Shown: one piece after another, positions 8,238 to 12,748 of the stretch
Layout: the number at the start of each line of letters is the position of its first letter
Position numbering within the stretch: position 1 is the first letter of the stretch
DNA from: Pseudomonadota bacterium
GTDB lineage: Bacteria > Pseudomonadota > Alphaproteobacteria > Rhizobiales > Rhizobiaceae
DNA length: 12,748 bases
Direction: 5' to 3'
Assembly (NCBI GenBank): GCA_023419995.1
Contig: JAEZXF010000288.1
Location: 1-12,748, forward strand
Translations under genes and position numbers: made by a program
The notes under the pieces: generated by a model
Seen by the model: the letters and a program-made list of their open reading frames with translations, nothing else
What the model was told of the DNA's origin: nothing
Databases searched by the model: none

Positions 8238-8927
8238 ATGTGCAATCTCTATCGCATTACGACCAATCAGCAGGCGATCCGGGATTTCGTGGCAGCCACC
8301 CATGACAGTATCGGCAATCTCGAACCGTCGATGGACGTCTATCCCGACCGGCCGGCGCCGGTGGTGCGCAACACCGACGGCGGGCGGGAACTGGCCTCAT
8401 TGACCTGGGGTATGCCCACGCCCGTCGAATATCTGAAATCCCGCGACGCGCCGGACACCGGCGTCACCAATATCCGCAACACGGGCAGCCCCCATTGGCG
8501 TAAATGGCTCGGGGTCGGGCATCGCTGCGTGGTCCCGGCCACCGCCTTTTCCGAATATGGGCAAAAGCCCGATCCGGTCACGAAGCGCAAACCGCTGCAC
8601 TGGTTCGCCCTCGATGAGACCCAGCCCTTGTTCTTCTTCGCGGGAATCTGGACGCCATGGTGCGGAACCCGCGGATCGAACCGCACCCCGCGCCCGGGCA
8701 ATCATCAGCTGTTCGCCTTCCTGACGACCGAGGCCAATGACGTGGTGAAACCGATCCATCCGAAGGCCATGCCCGTCATCCTGACGAGCCGCGACGAAGT
8801 CGAGACCTGGCTGACCGCCGACTGGAACGAAGCCAAGACGCTGCAGCGGCCGCTGCCCGATGATCGGTTGGTGATCCTGGAAACGCCAGCCAATACAGCC
8901 GCCGATGGCATGTTGCCGGGCATCTGA
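8238..8927 (+). CDS. SRAP domain protein (YedK/HMCES-like abasic-site protector)
   Basis: SRAP proteins form a covalent thiazolidine link between Cys2 and abasic sites in single-stranded DNA, shielding them from cleavage and error-prone processing. The 229-residue product begins MCNLYR, giving the catalytic Cys2 after removal of the initiator Met. Other family residues are in place: Asn78 in TNIRN, Arg96-Cys97-Val-Val-Pro (RCVVPATAFSEY), Glu106 of the FSEY motif, and His174 in IHPKAMPVIL with AMPVIL completing the signature. FLTTEAND (161-168) is also typical. AAGGAG lies 12 bases before the ATG. Alphaproteobacterial homologues are often found beside imuAB-dnaE2, and here the gene diverges from imuA across a LexA-type box, so damage induction is likely. 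A small gene follows 20 bases downstream. Confidence 0.92.
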   Translation: MCNLYRITTNQQAIRDFVAATHDSIGNLEPSMDVYPDRPAPVVRNTDGGRELASLTWGMPTPVEYLKSRDAPDTGVTNIRNTGSPHWRKWLGVGHRCVVPATAFSEYGQKPDPVTKRKPLHWFALDETQPLFFFAGIWTPWCGTRGSNRTPRPGNHQLFAFLTTEANDVVKPIHPKAMPVILTSRDEVETWLTADWNEAKTLQRPLPDDRLVILETPANTAADGMLPGI

Positions 8928-8947
8928 CAATGATCCGGAGGACGAAC

Positions 8948-9310
8948 ATGGGCCGGAAGGAAGAAGAACAGTTAGCGGCGACGCTCGCCAAGGCGATGGC
9001 GATGATCTGCGTCCGCAACAGCATGCTGGAGGACCTGCATGCGGGCCCGGTCCCGGTCACGAAGACCGGCGACTATTCCGATGTCTTCGTCATCGACGCC
9101 GACGGCAATCGCATTCCCTGGAGAACCGTGTCGAGGTTCGACGATGACGAGATGCGCGACCTGATGCGCCAGGTGGTCAATCGGCTCTACACGTTCCAGA
9201 CCTGCTTCGCCGAGCCGCAGTTTCAGGCGTTGATCGACAAGTGGCTCGATGTTGCGCGCCACTGGGACGAGCCGGCCCTCGACGAGCGCCTCGCGGGAAG
9301 GATATCGTAG
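8948..9310 (+). CDS. Uncharacterised 120-residue protein, partner of SRAP gene
   Basis: I do not recognise a named family. The ATG at 8948 was chosen over one at 8930 because GGAGG (8937-8941) ends six bases before it; the product starts MGRKEEEQ. It is soluble and acidic. An N-terminal helix (EEEQLAATLAKAMAMICVRNSMLEDLHAG) is followed by a compact block, GDYSDVFVIDADGNRIPW, that looks like a short beta unit. The acidic DDDEMRDLMRQVVNRLYTFQTCF helix and a C-terminal WLDVARHWDEPALDERLAG follow. No catalytic motif stands out. The gene lies 20 bases after SRAP on the same strand and is probably co-transcribed with it. I have the impression, without a search, that such proteins recur near imuAB in alphaproteobacteria. 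A role in damage response is inference from position only. Confidence 0.8.
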   Translation: MGRKEEEQLAATLAKAMAMICVRNSMLEDLHAGPVPVTKTGDYSDVFVIDADGNRIPWRTVSRFDDDEMRDLMRQVVNRLYTFQTCFAEPQFQALIDKWLDVARHWDEPALDERLAGRIS

Positions 9311-9396
9311 CAAATCGGTAGTGGAACGCAGTTGGCAAACAAGACAGCAACGTGAGCAATACTGCCTCGCTTTATTTTCATCCTTTTGTTGTCACG

Positions 9397-10260
9397 CTAT
9401 TCGCATGCCGGAAAACAGTCGCCAAAGATCGATCGCCATTCGTCAATCGCCGATCCAACATAGCCCTGCGCCGCGTAGCTTTCCGCAGTTACCGCCTTCC
9501 GATATGCCTGATCTAACACGGCAACCATCTTGTCGGCCTCTGGCTTGCCAAGATAGGAAGCGACATCATCGCTGTAACCGGAGGGGTCGCCAATCTTTTT
9601 CCAGACGACATCTCTCATTTTGTCAAATACCCACCGGGCTCCACTCGGAAAGTCAGTGATGGTGACGTTCATCAGAACATGGCGCACCAGAACTTCCAGA
9701 TGAAAGGAGCGGAAAAGGTCTCCCTTCTCGCGGTTCCAGCACTTTAGCATCTTGATCAGCGGCACCAATAATCCATTATGGGCCTTGTTGGACGCAGTCC
9801 ATAAGTCAACATGCTTCTTCGGATCCGTGGAAATCCATCTTTTCTGGTTCGCGTCCGGAATAAGAAACCCGCCACCACGCCGATAAAATCCAGGTACGAC
9901 ATCGACCTTGAAATCCGTGAAAGTGATGGCCACCGCTTGACCATCAGGCTTTATTCTCGGTGTCGTCGGATACCTCTTCTTGAGAGTGTTCTTCACCGAT
10001 GATAGCAGGCCGTGCTGATTTTGGGCCGCAAAGTACATTGGATCGAGCACGACGAAGACGTCGATGTCCGCCGTCTTGAGGGGAGCAATCATCGTGTTTC
10101 GGCGATAGGAACCGGTCAAAAAGGATTCTAGCACAGTAAAATCCGCAGCAACCGCGTCCCGGACGTTCTGCTGACGTGTAGACGTAGTGCCTTCCTGAAG
10201 GGTGGTGATTTCAAGATTTGACCTGAACTGGCGAAATGCCTCGGATATCGTCATGACCAT
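9397..10260 (-). CDS. CD-NTase-like nucleotidyltransferase (second cyclase of a CBASS-like operon)
   Basis: The 287-residue protein has the nucleotidyltransferase core of cGAS/DncV-like enzymes, which make cyclic nucleotide alarmones on phage infection. Visible motifs are FLTGSYRRNT (Gly50-Ser51), then ADIDVFVVLDP (Asp65 and Asp67), then FKVDVVPGF (third metal-binding Asp120). After these come the helical WISTDPKKHVDLWTASN block and LVPLIKMLKCWNREK with SFHLEVLV, typical of CBASS cyclases. All three acidic residues are present, so it is probably active. The start at 10260 has GAGG six bases upstream, and that GAGG overlaps the TGA of the preceding membrane-protein gene; the frame is open to 10302. 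It lacks the AGS-C domain of the other nucleotidyltransferase in the operon. Base composition is clearly lower in GC than the imu genes, which suggests transfer. The product nucleotide cannot be predicted. Confidence 0.85.
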   Translation of the reverse strand: MVMTISEAFRQFRSNLEITTLQEGTTSTRQQNVRDAVAADFTVLESFLTGSYRRNTMIAPLKTADIDVFVVLDPMYFAAQNQHGLLSSVKNTLKKRYPTTPRIKPDGQAVAITFTDFKVDVVPGFYRRGGGFLIPDANQKRWISTDPKKHVDLWTASNKAHNGLLVPLIKMLKCWNREKGDLFRSFHLEVLVRHVLMNVTITDFPSGARWVFDKMRDVVWKKIGDPSGYSDDVASYLGKPEADKMVAVLDQAYRKAVTAESYAAQGYVGSAIDEWRSIFGDCFPACE

Positions 10261-10268
10261 GCTTAACC

Positions 10269-11039
10269 TCAAAGCCCGAGGCGACCGCGTATCTGTTCCC
10301 ATTCGTCGGAGAGGCGAGCGTTATGCTTGTGAAATAATCTGGATGAGAGAAGGATCGCGGCTGTGGACTTGGTCGTCTCATAGAACGAGAACAAGTCTAT
10401 CGCCTGCGATTGAGCTGTAGGTCGCGAGAAGGCCTGCCTGCCCGTGAACAGCCGGTTTAGATTATCGAAAACCTGCTCGCTCCGGGTCCGGAGCCATTCC
10501 ATCCGGAACCACCGCGCGATGATTTCCTCGCTGAAGACAGCCTGGGCAGCGATAGCCAGAACCTCGAGGTTCGTTGATCGATTCAATACGGCGACGACGT
10601 AGATAAGGAGGTAGCCGACGGTCTTCGTCCGCTGTCCGACGAGCATCATCCGAACGATCTCGCGGGTGAAGAAAGCGCTTTCCATGATTGACGCCGCGAG
10701 GCGCTTCAACGGGTTTGTCTGGTCGTTATTGTAATAGTCAACCGTTTCCTCGTGCGTCAGCACGACGTTGTAACTGTTTGACAACAATTCCTGCCGACGC
10801 TTGTCTTCGGCGCGAGGGAAAAGATAGAGCTTCTGGATCTGGCCCTGAAAAAAGAACAAGATCACGCATACAATGAAGGCGATTTGCAGGATGTCGTAGG
10901 CAAGAGGATAGGCCGCTTTATCGACAAAAAGCGCCGCGATCGAGAGGATTGATACCATCCAAAACAGTCCCGCCCCGACAGCTTCGGCCTGCTCAAGCGG
11001 CTTGTAGTAGTTGTCACCTACGGTATCGACTTTTGGCAT
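10269..11039 (-). CDS. Multi-pass membrane protein, probable CBASS-type effector (S-4TM/SLATT-like)
   Basis: The 256-residue protein has two clear N-terminal membrane helices (about 24-40, LFWMVSILSIAALFV, and 46-65, LAYDILQIAFIVCVILFFF). A second, weaker hydrophobic pair lies at about 140-152 (VGYLLIYVVAVL) and 157-170 (LEVLAIAAQAVF). Between them is a charged cytoplasmic stretch (PRAEDKRRQELL...NPLKRLAASIMESAF). A helical tail (FYETTKSTAAILLSSRLFHKHN...WEQIRGRL) closes the protein. A 2+2 helix layout beside CD-NTase genes recalls the S-4TM and SLATT membrane effectors linked to SMODS nucleotidyltransferases, which are thought to damage the host membrane when a cyclic nucleotide binds. I cannot assign it to either family by motif. 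The gene starts 18 bases after the SMODS gene, behind a strong AAGGGGGAG ribosome site, and ends eight bases before the second nucleotidyltransferase. Confidence 0.82.
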   Translation of the reverse strand: MPKVDTVGDNYYKPLEQAEAVGAGLFWMVSILSIAALFVDKAAYPLAYDILQIAFIVCVILFFFQGQIQKLYLFPRAEDKRRQELLSNSYNVVLTHEETVDYYNNDQTNPLKRLAASIMESAFFTREIVRMMLVGQRTKTVGYLLIYVVAVLNRSTNLEVLAIAAQAVFSEEIIARWFRMEWLRTRSEQVFDNLNRLFTGRQAFSRPTAQSQAIDLFSFYETTKSTAAILLSSRLFHKHNARLSDEWEQIRGRLGL

Positions 11040-11057
11040 AGATAACTCCCCCTTCCG

Positions 11058-12497
11058 CTACTTGATCACAACGTAAAATGGCTCGCTAAAACCAACGAGG
11101 CGATCGTCGCTTCGACGGATGATGAATGCTTCCGCCATGTGAACCCCGCGGTATTCGAGTGCTTCCCATCGTCGGTTTCCGTCGGTTGGCGTCTCGAAAC
11201 CACCCCGCCCTTTCTTGATGGCCATCGCCACTGCCCCGGTATTGGTGATGCGCCACCGTACATAGCAGTCTGCCGGCACCGTCTGGAACTTGTTGACGCG
11301 GACGTCGAACCAGAGGCCACCGCGCGGGGGCAACGCCTCGCCTGTATTGATCGGATATACCTTGCCAGAATTCTTGTGCGCGCGATGTTCGGCAAAAACC
11401 TGCACATTGCGAGACACGTGCTCGGCCGGCAACCAACGGGGAGGCTGGAGGTGGGCTGGTGTCCGAAACCACGAAGGGAGGATACTAATCCCGAAGTCGA
11501 TCACGCTGTCGACCAGACCATCAAGATGGGCTGCCCCTTCCATGAGAAACGCGGTTGCCTTTCGCTTCGCAGACGCTTCCGTTTTCGTTACGTTCGCATC
11601 CTTTGCAAACTCGTCGCCGAAGACTTTGCGCCATTTCTCAATGCTCTCAGACCGGGTCTCGGCGTCGATCGCCTCGTCTATCCAATTACGGTACTTGTTT
11701 ACGAAATTCCGAAAGTTCGCATACTGGGTGTCGTTCCACAGGTCGGCGAAGTCCTCGGTAGGTAGCGACGGGTTGCTGACCACCGGCTTATCCGGTCGTG
11801 CCTGCAGCCAATCGTCGAGCCTACCCATGATTGTCTGCAGCGCGCTTGGCGTATCCGCGAAGGCGTCCGAATCCTTATCGAACCACTCGATCCGGTGACC
11901 AATGAGCGTCGTCAGTAGAACGGACTGGCAACTGAAGCGCTTCTTGATGTCTCGAATATACTTGATGAGCCGGGTCGCTTTGCGAAAAGAGTTATTGCCA
12001 GAATACCCGTTCTTCTCTCGTATCCATCGCGTGTATTCGATGGGCTGGGATTCGTCGAACTTGTCGTTTCGCTTATCACAGACCTCGAGCGTCCCCTGGT
12101 ACTCACGGTCCATAACCAGCGGAGCGATATCGATCTTACAATCATCGGCATAGGTGATCGTGACGCAGTAATCGTAGACGACTGTCTTGTCGGAATACCG
12201 TCCACTTTCAAGGAAGACGCGCCCGAGTTCCTTCACATATTGAGCGGCGCTCCAGCCGTCTACAGGTCGAACCCTGACGAGTAGGTCGGCGTCGAATTCT
12301 CCGCCATCCACCGGGCGAATGATGGTGTCGTGCGCCCAGGAACCCTGTTCGATGAAAGTGGAGATTGTCGGTTCCCAGTCGGACGCCCGAAGGAAGCTTT
12401 TTATGGTCTCTGCCCGGTCGTCTAGCAGTGTGAGACGCGTTTGATTCAGATTAACTGTATCGGAGAGAAAGTCCTTGAAGTCACTGACAAGCTTCAT
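11058..12497 (-). CDS. SMODS nucleotidyltransferase with C-terminal AGS-C sensor-like domain
   Basis: This 479-residue protein starts with a SMODS-type CD-NTase domain (about 1-210). Its motifs are EQGSWAHDTIIRP (Gly52-Ser53), EFDADLLVRV (Asp69 and Asp71) and CKIDIAPLV (Asp123), followed by EYTRWIREKN and the FRKATRLIKYIRDIKKRF helix. These are the nucleotide- and metal-binding residues of second-messenger oligonucleotide synthases. A helical middle (about 210-340) leads to a C-terminal domain (about 345-479) with YVRWRITNTGAVAM, KGRGGFETP and EALEYRGVHMAEAFIIRR. This matches the AGS-C sensor domain found at the end of such enzymes, proposed to sense a ligand and switch on synthesis. It is the first gene of the operon, followed after 18 bases by the membrane protein. 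GC is lower than in the imu cassette. No ubiquitin-transfer-type (Cap2/Cap3) or HORMA genes are present. Confidence 0.9.
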   Translation of the reverse strand: MKLVSDFKDFLSDTVNLNQTRLTLLDDRAETIKSFLRASDWEPTISTFIEQGSWAHDTIIRPVDGGEFDADLLVRVRPVDGWSAAQYVKELGRVFLESGRYSDKTVVYDYCVTITYADDCKIDIAPLVMDREYQGTLEVCDKRNDKFDESQPIEYTRWIREKNGYSGNNSFRKATRLIKYIRDIKKRFSCQSVLLTTLIGHRIEWFDKDSDAFADTPSALQTIMGRLDDWLQARPDKPVVSNPSLPTEDFADLWNDTQYANFRNFVNKYRNWIDEAIDAETRSESIEKWRKVFGDEFAKDANVTKTEASAKRKATAFLMEGAAHLDGLVDSVIDFGISILPSWFRTPAHLQPPRWLPAEHVSRNVQVFAEHRAHKNSGKVYPINTGEALPPRGGLWFDVRVNKFQTVPADCYVRWRITNTGAVAMAIKKGRGGFETPTDGNRRWEALEYRGVHMAEAFIIRRSDDRLVGFSEPFYVVIK

Positions 12498-12523
12498 ATT
12501 GCCGTCCCCGCCATTCGATAGTG

Positions 12524-12552
12524 GAAATATTTCATTCAGCGTCGAACTTCAA
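12524..12552 (-). promoter_or_regulatory. Possible promoter of the CBASS-like operon
   Basis: On the minus strand TTGAAG (12547-12552) and TATTTC (12524-12529) are separated by 17 bases and lie 27 to 55 bases upstream of the SMODS gene start. The -10 matches the consensus poorly. This is the best candidate in the 140-base gap between the insertion-sequence end and the gene; no operator-like repeat was found there. Confidence 0.25.
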
Positions 12553-12631
12553 TCGGCGGCAAGAACGGAGGGCTGTTTGTCGGCCGACGCTTGGTGACTC
12601 CAGAAGATGGACAAGTCAGCGAACGATTGCA

Positions 12632-12637
12632 CCTAGC
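12632..12637. other. Putative IS481-type target site (CCTAGC, NCTAGN pattern)
   Basis: The bases CCTAGC sit directly against the TGTGG end of the insertion sequence. IS481 is known to insert at NCTAGN and duplicate that target, so this would be one of the two target copies. The other copy lies outside the window. Confidence 0.5.
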
Positions 12638-12748
12638 TGTGGAATCCGATCAGGTTGTTCCGGCGAGGGCCTGAGCGGGTGATCGTCGGCCGAGGCTAGC
12701 ATGAGGTCGCTGATGGTTATACCAGGCGAGCCATCTCGGCAGGTCGGC
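12638..12748 (-). mobile_element. IS481-family insertion sequence, one end only
   Basis: The element runs off the right edge. Its terminus is TGTGGAATCCGATCAGG, which starts with the TGT common to IS481-family ends and resembles, from memory, the Bordetella IS481 end (TGTGAAGATTC...AGGTTG). It contains the last 32 codons of a transposase on the minus strand. The other inverted repeat is not in view, so the boundary rests on the TGT end, the CTAG target and the spacing to the transposase stop. Confidence 0.65.
12650..12748 (-). CDS. IS481-family transposase, C-terminal fragment (cut by window edge)
   Basis: The minus strand encodes an open frame from the edge to a TGA at 12650-12652. It includes DLPRWLAWYNHQRPHASLG followed by RRSPAQALAGTT. 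The WYNxxRPHxxLGxxxPxxxL pattern is the conserved end of DDE integrase-type transposases of the IS481 and IS3 groups. Only 32 residues are visible, so the catalytic residues and the intactness of the gene cannot be judged. The truncation is due to the window, not necessarily to a mutation. Confidence 0.75.
   Translation of the reverse strand, partial: ADLPRWLAWYNHQRPHASLGRRSPAQALAGTT

Noticed and set aside
8075..8245. Upstream extension of the imuA frame by 57 codons
   Set aside because: It would place the -35 hexamer and LexA box inside the gene and overlap the SRAP start, and it does not resemble ImuA.
9311..9396. Possible bidirectional terminator between the convergent small gene and second nucleotidyltransferase
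   Set aside because: T-rich stretches are present (TTTATTTTCATCCTTTTG) but I found no stable stem beside them.
1..12748. CRISPR array, rRNA or tRNA genes
   Set aside because: No regularly spaced repeats and no tRNA or rRNA structure were seen on either strand.

Overview
The window is high-GC DNA, most likely from an alphaproteobacterium. The evidence is an imuA-imuB-dnaE2 mutasome operon with a GTTC-N7-GTTC box, the LexA site type of alphaproteobacteria, in its promoter. The left-end genes (DUF2958, ArdC) are of a kind common on alphaproteobacterial plasmids and integrative elements. A sphingomonad or a member of the Rhizobiales would fit; I cannot name a genus.

Layout. (1) 1-1437, minus strand: a DUF2958 gene and an ArdC-type antirestriction gene in an ATGA overlap, typical mobile-element cargo. 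A short leader motif upstream of ardC recurs at the extreme left, where it would precede a gene lying outside the window. (2) 1438-1746: a gene-free stretch with a tight cluster of inverted repeats. (3) 1747-2634, plus strand: a lone gene resembling AbiU2/HEPN-like proteins. (4) 2699-9310: a DNA-damage cassette. imuA-imuB-dnaE2 run leftward with overlapping genes. A SRAP (YedK/HMCES-like) gene and a small unrecognised gene run rightward. The two arms share a 163-base intergenic region holding the LexA-type box. (5) 9397-12497, minus strand: a three-gene operon of visibly lower GC. It encodes a SMODS nucleotidyltransferase with a C-terminal AGS-C sensor-like domain, a multi-pass membrane protein, and a second, different CD-NTase-like enzyme. 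This looks like a CBASS-type (short, type I-like) anti-phage system, unusual in carrying two putative cyclases around one membrane effector. (6) 12638-12748: the end of an IS481-family insertion sequence, with the transposase C-terminus and a CTAG-type target, truncated by the window edge.

How they work together. The central cassette is a complete mutagenic translesion system: DnaE2 polymerase, the ImuB hub and the ImuA accessory, next to an abasic-site-protecting SRAP protein. All of it could be induced by DNA damage. It is flanked by mobile-element genes (antirestriction, IS481) and by defence genes (AbiU2-like, CBASS-like), so the window reads as a patchwork accessory region on a plasmid, integrative element or genomic island. 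The best candidate for something undescribed is the two-nucleotidyltransferase operon at 9397-12497. After it come the uncharacterised 120-residue partner of SRAP and the hairpin cluster upstream of ardC.
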